Shown here piece by piece: positions 1 through 7,722 of a stretch of 64,000 nucleotides of DNA. The notes under the pieces are model-generated. The model had not been told where the DNA came from, ran no database searches, and saw only the letters and a list, made by a program, of their open reading frames with translations. Each line of letters starts with the position of its first letter. Position 1 is the first letter of the stretch. The translations under genes and the position numbers were made by a program. Source of the stretch: Chersky-840 sp035532735 (GTDB taxonomy: Bacteria; Actinomycetota; Acidimicrobiia; Acidimicrobiales; UBA8190); NCBI GenBank assembly GCA_035532735.1, contig DATKQM010000014.1, forward strand, positions 103,236 through 167,235. The letters run 5' to 3'.

Positions 1-438
1 CTCCCCGATGAGCTTTCGGGCCGTCTCGAGGGGCGGGTAATGCACGAAGCACTCGCTGACCCGCAGGGTGAGCCCCGCCGCGTCGGCGAGGTGCCCGAGC
101 TCCAGGGCTTCGTCGACGGAGTTCGTGATGGGCTTTTGCACCGAGACGTGCTTCCCGGCTTCCAGGGCCGCCTTGATGTGCGCGTAGTGCAGGTGCGTGG
201 GGGTCAGAATCTCGACGGCGTCGATGTCGTCGTCGGCGAGGAGCTCGTCGACGTCGGTGCACGACCGGGGCACCCCCCACCGTTTGGCGGCCTCGGCGGC
301 GAGGGCGCCGTCGACGTCACATACCACCCGGACCTCGCAATCGGGGTGCTCGAGGTATCCGGCCACGTTCATGTCGGCGATGTTCCCGGCGCCGAGAACG
401 CCGAGTCCGAGCTTGCCCGTGCGCGCGCTCTTCGCCAT
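1..438 (-). CDS. Gfo/Idh/MocA-family NAD(P) oxidoreductase, N-terminal part
   Basis: Only the first 146 residues lie in the window; the rest runs off the left edge. The N-terminus is a Rossmann fold with the dinucleotide motif GVLGAGNIA (about residues 13-21), and the segment VQKPITNSVDEA matches the family's EKP loop, with Gln in place of the usual Glu. Family members oxidise or reduce sugars, inositols and related polyols with NAD(P). The ATG at 438 is preceded by an AGGGGG ribosome site 6 nt away. The substrate cannot be told because the C-terminal domain is missing. The gene lies 156 nt downstream of the hydrolase at 595-2280 on the same strand. Confidence 0.85.
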   Translation of the reverse strand, partial: MAKSARTGKLGLGVLGAGNIADMNVAGYLEHPDCEVRVVCDVDGALAAEAAKRWGVPRSCTDVDELLADDDIDAVEILTPTHLHYAHIKAALEAGKHVSVQKPITNSVDEALELGHLADAAGLTLRVSECFVHYPPLETARKLIGE

Positions 439-594
439 CGAGTCCCCCTTGTTCGTGATCGCGGGGAACCCCGACGATCAGGAGGCCTGAATGTACCTGC
501 CGGGCTTCATCAGGTGAAAGCCGGTGTCGGGCCCGGCGTCACAGCGTCACAGCCGGCTGACACCGCCGCCGCCGCCACCGCTTCGAGGCACCCG
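439..594. other. intergenic, no gene seen
   Basis: Holds the ribosome site of the oxidoreductase and the end of the hydrolase. A short imperfect repeat (cacagcgtcacagc) is present. No other signal seen. Confidence 0.5.
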
Positions 595-2280
595 CTATGC
601 GGCGGCGGCGTTGGTATACGCCCGCCGCAGTGCTTCGTCGACGAAGCGCTTGACGGCGGGGGACCAGAAGAAACCCACGTGCCCGCCTGCATAGGTCTCG
701 AACGCGGGTCGGTCCCAGTGCAGCCAGAGCCGCCGGGCGTGGCCAAAGGTCGACATCCGATCGGCGAGGCCGGCGAAGATGAACCGGCGCTCGAAGGGGA
801 CCTTGCAGTCCATGGCCAAAGGTGAGACCACCCGGTGGACCTCGTCCGCGCTGGGTCCGAGCACACCACTGGTGTCGGCCAGCCTGGCGATGTCGGGTGG
901 GCTGTGGCGACGCACCAGATGGGGCAGGTCGACCACCGGGATGCCGGCGATTACACAGGCGAGGTCGTCCTCGAGCGAGGCCACGATGGAGGCCACGAGC
1001 CCCCCGAGGGAATACCCGATCACTCCCACCTGCTCGGCACCTTGTTCTTCGCGTAACCAGCGGATGATCCGGCGGACGTCCCAGGCGGCTTGGGCGACAC
1101 CGTGCATGGAGTCGACCATGTCGATGGTCATGAGGTCTTCACCCCGTCCCCGACCCGAGGCGCGTGGTCCGTGCAAGGGGAGCACCGGGACCACGACGTT
1201 GATGCCCCGCCGGGCCAGTTGTGAGGCCCGGAAGGCCCGCAGGTCCATGGCCGGGTTGTTGCCCATCCCGAGGCCGTGCGCGCACACCAACCAGGACCGG
1301 TGGTGTCGGCCCGGGACCCGCGACACCGAGGCGTGCACGGTCTGGTTGGCCTCATGCGCCATCCATCTCGCCCATCCCGGCTCCAGAGGACTGGGCTCCC
1401 ACCCGCTCGAGAACGCCACGTGCTCAAAGCCCAACCCGGCCCGGTGCTCGCTCCAGGCCTCGAGGTCGTGCGGCGGTGGCGGGTCACGGTGGTAGGTGGC
1501 GGGGCGCTCCAGCCACCCTTCTCGGTCGAACACGTCGCGCAGTCGTTGGATGTCGGCCGCCGCCGAGGCGCAATCACTCGCCTTGGGTAGAAGCTCGGGG
1601 TGCCGTAGGACCGCCACGAGCACCTCGTCGAGATAGGCCTGCAGGGCCAACCCCGGTGTGGCCCGGACCGGCACGACGGTGTCGTCGTGGGCGGCCCCCG
1701 CACTCCGGACCCTGCTCCGGGCGATGAACGACGCCACGCTGGGGGCGGCGCGCAACACGCCGGTCAGCCGGGGGTCTCCGGCCGCGCTCCGGGCGCCGAG
1801 ATAGGTCCGCACCGCCAGGCGTCCCACCGACGCCAGGGACAGGCCACCAGAAGTCGTCGAGCCGGGCGCCTCGACCTCATCAGGCGTGGGGAGCCCGACA
1901 CTCTCGAGGTGCGAGGCCAGACCCCCGGTCCGATCGCCGTCCCGATTGTCGACCTGATCGTCGATCCGCAGCTCCCACAAGGGGACCCCGTCGAGGCACA
2001 CGACCCGGTCCACGTCGATCACCGTGGTGTCTCTCAAGGGAGGCCGGGGCTCCCACAACGGTGCACCGTTGTGGGACTTGGCGTGGCCGTTGACAAGAGG
2101 TGGCTGCTCCCACAATGGCGCGTCACCGAGCACTTTCCCGATCCCGTTGGCTCGGGGCTCCCACAATGGAACGCCGTTGTGGTGCTTGGCGGTGTGGCCG
2201 TTGGTTGAAGGCCCTTGGCGGGACCGATCAACGAGGTCGATGACCGATGTCGACCCCCCGACCCACAGCGCCTCCGGCAT
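595..2280 (-). CDS. alpha/beta hydrolase with N-terminal PLWE repeats
   Basis: 561 residues. The C-terminal half is an alpha/beta-hydrolase: nucleophile elbow GYSLGG with Ser near 424, acid Asp near 507 (AGLADRM) and His near 534 (GGHVGFF). The preceding motif CAHGLGMGNNPAMD fits the oxyanion region. The first 110 residues are unlike any hydrolase domain I know: four copies of a PLWE motif at about 34-42, 51-59, 70-78 and 96-103. Two of them sit in an 18-residue repeat of the form NGH(T)AK-HNG-x-PLWEPR, and their DNA is palindromic. Residues 110-210 look like a linker. It is longer than a typical 280-320 aa hydrolase because of this extension. The ATG at 2280 has only a weak ribosome site. 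Substrate unknown; an esterase or lipase role is inference from fold. Confidence 0.8.
   Translation of the reverse strand: MPEALWVGGSTSVIDLVDRSRQGPSTNGHTAKHHNGVPLWEPRANGIGKVLGDAPLWEQPPLVNGHAKSHNGAPLWEPRPPLRDTTVIDVDRVVCLDGVPLWELRIDDQVDNRDGDRTGGLASHLESVGLPTPDEVEAPGSTTSGGLSLASVGRLAVRTYLGARSAAGDPRLTGVLRAAPSVASFIARSRVRSAGAAHDDTVVPVRATPGLALQAYLDEVLVAVLRHPELLPKASDCASAAADIQRLRDVFDREGWLERPATYHRDPPPPHDLEAWSEHRAGLGFEHVAFSSGWEPSPLEPGWARWMAHEANQTVHASVSRVPGRHHRSWLVCAHGLGMGNNPAMDLRAFRASQLARRGINVVVPVLPLHGPRASGRGRGEDLMTIDMVDSMHGVAQAAWDVRRIIRWLREEQGAEQVGVIGYSLGGLVASIVASLEDDLACVIAGIPVVDLPHLVRRHSPPDIARLADTSGVLGPSADEVHRVVSPLAMDCKVPFERRFIFAGLADRMSTFGHARRLWLHWDRPAFETYAGGHVGFFWSPAVKRFVDEALRRAYTNAAAA
2045..2203. repeat. 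duplicated ~50-bp unit with palindromic core inside the hydrolase gene
   Basis: Two diverged direct copies, about 2045-2094 and 2152-2203. Each contains a palindrome. The core of the first is a perfect 26-bp palindrome at 2051-2076 (TCCCACAACGGTG followed directly by its reverse complement); that of the second, 2161-2182, is nearly perfect. The arms encode HNG and PLW. Two further PLWE copies (minus strand near 2110 and 1980) are not palindromic. Confidence 0.8.
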
Positions 2281-2352
2281 CTCGCCGAGCCTAGGACGCG
2301 CGCCGGAGAAATTCGGGGTTTTCCGTTGGCCGTCAACGCGGGCGGCAACCGT

Positions 2353-2387
2353 GCGGTACTTGGGGCGCGGCGAGCCCCAAGTACCGC
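2353..2387 (-). terminator. strong hairpin downstream of the beta-helix gene
   Basis: A perfect 14-bp stem (GCGGTACTTGGGGC, 7-nt loop, reverse complement) starts about 45 nt after the stop codon of the gene ending at 2432. There is no T-run, which is common for actinobacterial terminators. It could also act as an mRNA-stabilising hairpin. Confidence 0.6.
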
Positions 2388-2431
2388 TGCTTCGGGTTGG
2401 CTAGCTCTTGGGAGGTCCTGACCGGGTCGCC

Positions 2432-3757
2432 CTAGTTGTTGGCCGAGACCGACGTGGTCACGTCATGGAACGAATTGTCGTCCAGCCCGTGCGCCGTCAC
2501 CGGTGAGCTCAGCCAGATCCCGACCTGGTTGTCGAAGATGTGGTTGTGGGCGATCCGCAAGCTCACGGTCGTGCCCCCCGAGAACACCAGCACGCCGGTC
2601 GTCGCCATGTCGGTGACACCCGGGGGTGCGGGTGGGGGACTCGAGTCGAGGGGGTCGCCCCCGGTGTTGTTCTTGCCGATCCAGTTGCCTACGACGTTGT
2701 TCCCGTTCAGGTCCTCGAACTGCCCGGGCCCGAGGGTGTGGGCGTGCATCGTTACCCCGGAGAGCTCGTTGCCGGCGATGTAGTTGTCGATGACCCAGTT
2801 GTTGTAGGACGCCGTCCCCGGTCCGGCGTTGGCGAACAGGACGCCGGCGCCCTCGCCAGCCGTGCCGTTGGCGGTGATCCGGTTGTCCTCGATGACGTTG
2901 TTGTAGACGCCGGCGACCGACGGCTGCGGCTTGCCGTTGGCGTCAAGGGCGTTGCCGTTGTGGCTCGGAACAGTGATCCCGCAGTCGGAGAGGTTCTTCG
3001 TGACCGTGTTGCCCTCGATCAGATTGTCGTGGGTGGGACCGAGGTCGTCGGAGAGGAGGATCCCTCCGGAGTTGCCGCTCACAAAGTTGTCACTCACGAC
3101 TGACCAGCCCACGCCTCCGATCAAGTGGATCCCCTCACCGCAGTCACCGGGGATCTGACCATTGGCGGCGCACTGGAAGTAGGTCGAGACCGCTGGGACA
3201 CCTCCACCGAGGTCGTTGTTCACGACCCGGTCGTGGTTGATGTCAACATGGGCGATAGGGGCGCCGAGCCCGGCCGCGATGATTCCCTCGCCCATGGCGC
3301 CCGTGACGGTGAGGTTCTCGACCTCGACGTTGGAGCTGATGATGATCACAGCGGCGAAGATGGTGATGTCGGGGCCGGGAGGCATGGGCACCGAGAAGGT
3401 CGGGGTGACGCCGGTCTCGTCGATGGTGGCGTTGTTCCGACCTTCGATCGACAACGGTTGGCTGATCACCACCTGCTCGTGATAGGTGCCTCCGCACACC
3501 TCGATCGTGGACCACGGGCTCGCCGCACTGACCGCCGCGCCGATTGTCGAATATCCAGCGGAGTTGCACGACTCGTCGGGGTTCCCCGTCTGGCCTGAGG
3601 GTGACACGAACAGTGTGGCGGGACCGTTGTGATGGTGGTCCCCGTGGAACGATCCACCGTTGCCGTCGGCAAATGCGGTCCCTGCGCCAGTGAATGCCAC
3701 AGTCCCCACGACCAGCGCGGCCACGAGTAGTGATCCAGCGGTACGGGCGAGTTTCAC
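2432..3757 (-). CDS. secreted right-handed parallel beta-helix protein
   Basis: 441 residues from the GTG at 3757, chosen because a GGGGGG ribosome site lies 4 nt upstream; an upstream TTG at 3781 would add eight residues. A Sec signal peptide is clear (KLARTAG then a hydrophobic core, AFADG near residue 30), followed by a His-rich patch (HGDHHHNG). The body is rich in NNVIEDN, NLIEGN and NNWVIDN repeats typical of NosD/CASH pectate-lyase-like beta-helices (about residues 110-420). Such proteins bind or cleave surface polysaccharides, but no catalytic residues can be assigned. Exported; exact role unknown. Confidence 0.75.
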   Translation of the reverse strand: MKLARTAGSLLVAALVVGTVAFTGAGTAFADGNGGSFHGDHHHNGPATLFVSPSGQTGNPDESCNSAGYSTIGAAVSAASPWSTIEVCGGTYHEQVVISQPLSIEGRNNATIDETGVTPTFSVPMPPGPDITIFAAVIIISSNVEVENLTVTGAMGEGIIAAGLGAPIAHVDINHDRVVNNDLGGGVPAVSTYFQCAANGQIPGDCGEGIHLIGGVGWSVVSDNFVSGNSGGILLSDDLGPTHDNLIEGNTVTKNLSDCGITVPSHNGNALDANGKPQPSVAGVYNNVIEDNRITANGTAGEGAGVLFANAGPGTASYNNWVIDNYIAGNELSGVTMHAHTLGPGQFEDLNGNNVVGNWIGKNNTGGDPLDSSPPPAPPGVTDMATTGVLVFSGGTTVSLRIAHNHIFDNQVGIWLSSPVTAHGLDDNSFHDVTTSVSANN

Positions 3758-4019
3758 GTGTCCCCCCAAAGCGATTTGCAATTCCGGCGCCGCGGTATCG
3801 GTGCCGAACGGGCTTCTCGAGTCGTGATCTTCGTGCGTCGGCTCGGGAGCGTCAATTCAGCGTGTGGGCGCTGCGGTCACGCGGACCCCCGACACGGTCG
3901 GTGACGGTGAAGGTCTGCGGAAAGCGATTGTTCAACTGATCCACGAGTCTCGCGGCCCTCTCAGCCCCCGCGTACCTCGTGCACCCCGTAGACCACGGTG
4001 TCCCCACGTACCTCGCGCT
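3758..4019. other. intergenic upstream of the beta-helix gene
   Basis: About 260 nt between the beta-helix start and the end of the Ddn-like gene, probably with the beta-helix promoter. The words cgtacctcg occur twice (near 3972 and 4011). No gene seen. Confidence 0.4.
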
Positions 4020-4436
4020 TCATTTGGCGCGGTCGAGGATGACGACAGGGATCTGGCGCGACGTCTTTGTTTCGTATTCGGCAAAGGCCGGACTGTCACG
4101 CTTCTGGTCTTCCCAGATGGGCCCCCGCTCCGCGTCGTCGGCGACGCGGGCCACGACGGGGATGGTCTCGGTCCCCACCTCGACGGTGGTATAGGGATGG
4201 GCGCGCAGGTTGTAGTACCAGTCGGGGTTGGTGGGCGCTCCCCCCTTCGACGCGAAGACGACCAACGAGTCGCCCACCTTCCGGTATGCGACGGGATTGA
4301 CCCGTTCGGCGCCGGTCTTGGCGCCTTTGTGGTGAAGCAGGAGCACCTGGGCGCCTTCGAAGGGCCCACCGAGCTTGCCGCTGTTGGCATGGAACTCCTC
4401 GATGAGATTCGTGTTGAAATCGTTTACCCCTGCCAC
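4020..4436 (-). CDS. F420-dependent nitroreductase-fold protein (Ddn/Rv3547 family)
   Basis: 138 residues, the usual family length. The pattern QVLLLHHKGAKTGAERVNPVAY, then NPDWYYNLRAHP and a C-terminal FAEYETKTSRQIPVVIL, is the split-barrel fold of deazaflavin (F420)-dependent Ddn-type reductases. These use reduced F420 on quinones, nitro compounds or other enones; the natural substrate here is unknown. The GTG start at 4436 has an AGGAGGAG site 5 nt upstream. It lies 82 nt downstream of the VOC gene on the same strand and may be the tail of that operon. Confidence 0.85.
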   Translation of the reverse strand: MAGVNDFNTNLIEEFHANSGKLGGPFEGAQVLLLHHKGAKTGAERVNPVAYRKVGDSLVVFASKGGAPTNPDWYYNLRAHPYTTVEVGTETIPVVARVADDAERGPIWEDQKRDSPAFAEYETKTSRQIPVVILDRAK

Positions 4437-4518
4437 GGTCTCCTCCTGGCCATCGTTCGCTCAACTCCCTGAAACGCCAGAGAGCCAGAAGAGATTCCGA
4501 TCAACCCGTGTGGGCGGC

Positions 4519-4929
4519 TCAGTCCCTGAGTGCGTCGTCGGGGTGGGCGTAGGTCTTGAGCTCGATGGCGTTGCCGCTGGGGTCGGCCACCATGGCTTTG
4601 TGCTGCTCGCGGGGGGTGCCGGCGTGGTCGGTGGCGGGCGGCCGGAGGAACACGGTGCCATCGGCACGGAGGCGGTCGACCAGTGCGCGCCACGCTTGGT
4701 CCGTGAGCGTCACCCCGAAGTGCCGGACCCCTTGATGCTCGGGGGCGAGCACCTCGGCGGGCCGCTCGTGCAGGGTGAGCTGGGCACCGAAGAAGAAGAC
4801 GTCGATGGCCCGTTCCATGACCCGACCCGGCTCGCAGCCGAGCACGTCCACGTAGAAGTGCCGGGACTCCTCCAGGTCGCGCACCGGCATCGAGAGGTGG
4901 AGGATGGCCTCACCCGGCGCGAACTTCAC
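4519..4929 (-). CDS. VOC-family (glyoxalase-like) protein
   Basis: 136 residues with the two beta-alpha-beta-beta-beta modules of the VOC superfamily: HLSMPVRDLEESRHFYVDVLG at the start and AMVADPSGNAIELK near the end. His11 and the Glu of NAIELK are at the usual metal-ligand places. Family members include glyoxalases, extradiol dioxygenases and resistance proteins, so the reaction is not assignable. The GTG start overlaps the MFS stop by four bases (GTGA) and has a GGAGGAG site. Last gene of the four-gene operon 9110-4519. Confidence 0.8.
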   Translation of the reverse strand: MKFAPGEAILHLSMPVRDLEESRHFYVDVLGCEPGRVMERAIDVFFFGAQLTLHERPAEVLAPEHQGVRHFGVTLTDQAWRALVDRLRADGTVFLRPPATDHAGTPREQHKAMVADPSGNAIELKTYAHPDDALRD

Positions 4930-6104
4930 AGGACTCCTCCGATGTCTCGTCGCCGCAAGACCACTGCCGTGATCGCCATTGTTGCCGCTAGAAGGAGGTA
5001 GGGGACAGCGTCGGCCGTCGCCTGGGCGAGCGCCCCGCTGGCCGCCGCCGCCACGCCCTGGCCCGATGCCCAGGCCAGGTTCCCCATGCCGTAGGCCAGG
5101 CCGTGATGCAGCTCCCGACGTTCCGCGCCGTCGCCGATCATCGTGGCCGCGGGCACGAACAATGTCCCGAAGGCGGGCAGCCCGATCACGAGGAGGACGG
5201 CGAGGACGGGGAGGGGGCGGAGCCACGGTGCGAGCACGGCCACGGCGATGGCCGCCATGAGCGACAGGCGCACCGGGACCATGCGACCCCGTCGGTCCGC
5301 CAGGCGGCCGACCAAGGGCGCCAGGACGACTTCGACCGCGGCCGAACCCAGGAACACGCCGGCAATGACGAGTGCGTCGGCACCGAGCCGGTTGAGCCGT
5401 AGCGGGGCGAGCACGTCGACGACGCCGAGGGCGAGCCCGGCCACGAACGTCAACCACAGCCCCACGGAGATAGCGGGCTCGGAGATCGCCGGCAACGCGC
5501 TGCGCAGGGTCTGGCGCGTGGCGACGACTGGTTTGGGGACGAGAAGGCTCGCCACCATGAGCGTGCCGCCGGCCACCGTGGCTGCTGCGAAGGCCGGCCC
5601 GGTTCCCACGTGGCTGGCCACGGCGCCGATGACCGGGCCGAGAAGGGCGCCACCGACCGCGGCAGCGAATGCCGTGCCGAGCGCGGCACCCCGTCGCTCC
5701 GCGGTGGCCGCCGCCGCCAGCCAGGCGAGCCCGCCCGCCCAAGTGCAGGCACCGGCGACGCCCTGGACGAATCGGGCCATGTCGAGGAGTGCCAGCGAGT
5801 GCGCATACCCGAAGACGAGGCTCGCCCCACTCATGGCGGCCAATCCGATCAGCACCGCCGGTCGGACGCCGAGACGGCTGGCGAGAACACCGCCGGGGAC
5901 CGCGCCGAGGAGAGTCCCAATAGGGTACGACGCCACCAGGATGCCGGCTTGGCCTTTGGAGAGGCCGAGATTGTGGACGTAATGGGGGAGCAGCGGGGTC
6001 AGCGCGGTGAAGAACACCGTGTCGACGAGGACCACCGCGCTCACGAGCACGACCAGTCCGGGTGCGACCCCCGATCGTCCGGGAGGACGCGCCCGCGCTG
6101 TCAT
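4926..6104 (-). CDS. MFS transporter
   Basis: 392 residues with about 12 hydrophobic segments. The loop motif GVLASRLGVRPAVLIG after TM2 and its counterpart GRLADRRGRMVPVR in the second half are major-facilitator signatures. Start ATG at 6104, 4 nt after the kinase stop codon; no strong ribosome site, so translation probably depends on coupling. Sits between a sugar-type kinase and a VOC protein, so uptake of the operon's substrate is the natural guess, though export cannot be excluded. Confidence 0.85.
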   Translation of the reverse strand: MTARARPPGRSGVAPGLVVLVSAVVLVDTVFFTALTPLLPHYVHNLGLSKGQAGILVASYPIGTLLGAVPGGVLASRLGVRPAVLIGLAAMSGASLVFGYAHSLALLDMARFVQGVAGACTWAGGLAWLAAAATAERRGAALGTAFAAAVGGALLGPVIGAVASHVGTGPAFAAATVAGGTLMVASLLVPKPVVATRQTLRSALPAISEPAISVGLWLTFVAGLALGVVDVLAPLRLNRLGADALVIAGVFLGSAAVEVVLAPLVGRLADRRGRMVPVRLSLMAAIAVAVLAPWLRPLPVLAVLLVIGLPAFGTLFVPAATMIGDGAERRELHHGLAYGMGNLAWASGQGVAAAASGALAQATADAVPYLLLAATMAITAVVLRRRDIGGVL

Positions 6105-6108
6105 CGGA

Positions 6109-7722
6109 TCAGTATGGCCGGGATGGTTCGGCCGAGATCCGGGGCCGGTTGAGGCGGGCAAACATCGGCTTCTGCGAGCGGTAGAGCTTGGGGAACTCGT
6201 TGAAGAGGCGGTCATAGGTGGCCGTGTTGGCGCCATCAGGCTCGTACCGGGCATCGATGGAGACGAGCCCGTCGATTTCCTCGAGGTCCACCTCCCCCAG
6301 GGCCAAAGCCGCGAACAGCGCCGCACCGCGCAGGTTGGCGTGCAAGGGCGCGGCGACGCGTTCGATGGTTCGTCCCATGACATCGGCATGAATCTGGCAC
6401 CACAGGTCCGAGCTGGCACCGCCTCCGATCACGCGCAGGGGATCGAGTCGGCGCTTGGCGAATCGCTCCACCGCATCATGGAGCCACCGACTGTTGAAGG
6501 CCACGCCTTCGAGCACAGCCCGGACCAGGTGCGCCCGCGTGGTGGCGAGCGACATGTTGTGAAAGCCGGCCCGGGCCTTGCGGTCGTCGACCGGAGACCG
6601 CTCCCCGGCCAACCACGGGGTGAAGACGACGTCCCCACTGCCCGCCGGCACCGACCCCGCCAACGTGGTCAGGGCATCGAAGCTGGGCGCAGTGCCCGGC
6701 GGTGGGTCGAAGAGGCCGTCACCGGGCCCGATCACGTTGTCTCGCAACCACTCCAGGCACAGGCCGCCGGTGTCGTGGTTGTCGGCGATCAGATATCGAC
6801 CCGGACTGAGTCCGGGCACCGATGCGATCTGATGCACGGCGTCGGTCTTCTTCATCGGCACCGGACAACTGATCCACGACGTGGTGCTGATCACGAGGTG
6901 GGTCTGGTAGTCGAGGACCGCTCCCGAGCCGACCGCCGCGGAGTGGAGATCCGGGGTCCCCGTTACCACTCGGACGCCCTGGGGGAGGCCGAGCTCGTCA
7001 GCCACCTCGCCACGCACCTCGCCCACCACCGAGCCCGTGGGCACCAGGGGCGGGAGCTTCTCGGCGGGCACCCCGGCGCGTCGAACGAGGTCGCGGTCAT
7101 AGACGAGACGGTCGGGCTTTCGGTTGTCGGTCAGCCACGCGGCAGTCATCGAGGCGGGGGAGGCCGCGGCGATGCCCGTGAACCGCATCGACAGGTAGTC
7201 GACCGGCTCCAGGTACCACCTGGCTCTTTGCGCTGTGGCCGGCTCGTCGTGTTCAAGGTAGAGCATGTGCCCGATGGGGTCGGAACCCGACGTCGAAGGC
7301 GCGCCGCCGCTGTGTCGCACCCACCGCCACAACGTCAGAGGGGCGTATCCCGACACGGGCCCTCCCACGGCACGACGGGTATGGGGGCCCCCACGGCTGT
7401 CCATCCACATCACACAGTCACCGACGGGTCGCCCGTCCTCGTCGACGGGGACCGTGCTTGCCCATTGCCCGGTGCACGACACCGCCACGACCTGGTCAGG
7501 CCGGACCACGCCGCTCGCCATCGCCCGCCGAGAGGCATCCGCGATCACGCTCCACCACTCCTCAGCGTCTTGGACCGAACCACCGGCGCCGAACAAACGG
7601 GTGGTGAGTGTCACATGGTCGCTCCACGCCACCGAGCCGGTGAGCGACACGAGGCCGATCTTCGGTCCGCCTGTCCCCAGGTCGACGGCGAGGACGAACC
7701 GCTCGTGGCGCGCCAGGGTCAC
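6109..7722 (-). CDS. FGGY-family carbohydrate kinase (xylulokinase-like)
   Basis: 537 residues. The N-terminal phosphate loop LAVDLGTGGPKIGLV, the motif VMWMDSRG, the likely catalytic Asp in GTPDLHSAAVG, and the adenine-binding IGGGASSDLWCQIHADVMG follow the FGGY order. These enzymes phosphorylate pentuloses, polyols and related compounds with ATP. The GTG start at 7722 overlaps the stop of the PLP enzyme gene (GTGA). The partner genes (S1P-lyase-like enzyme, MFS, VOC) are not those of ordinary xylulose catabolism; no isomerase is nearby. Substrate unknown. Confidence 0.85.
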   Translation of the reverse strand: MTLARHERFVLAVDLGTGGPKIGLVSLTGSVAWSDHVTLTTRLFGAGGSVQDAEEWWSVIADASRRAMASGVVRPDQVVAVSCTGQWASTVPVDEDGRPVGDCVMWMDSRGGPHTRRAVGGPVSGYAPLTLWRWVRHSGGAPSTSGSDPIGHMLYLEHDEPATAQRARWYLEPVDYLSMRFTGIAAASPASMTAAWLTDNRKPDRLVYDRDLVRRAGVPAEKLPPLVPTGSVVGEVRGEVADELGLPQGVRVVTGTPDLHSAAVGSGAVLDYQTHLVISTTSWISCPVPMKKTDAVHQIASVPGLSPGRYLIADNHDTGGLCLEWLRDNVIGPGDGLFDPPPGTAPSFDALTTLAGSVPAGSGDVVFTPWLAGERSPVDDRKARAGFHNMSLATTRAHLVRAVLEGVAFNSRWLHDAVERFAKRRLDPLRVIGGGASSDLWCQIHADVMGRTIERVAAPLHANLRGAALFAALALGEVDLEEIDGLVSIDARYEPDGANTATYDRLFNEFPKLYRSQKPMFARLNRPRISAEPSRPY

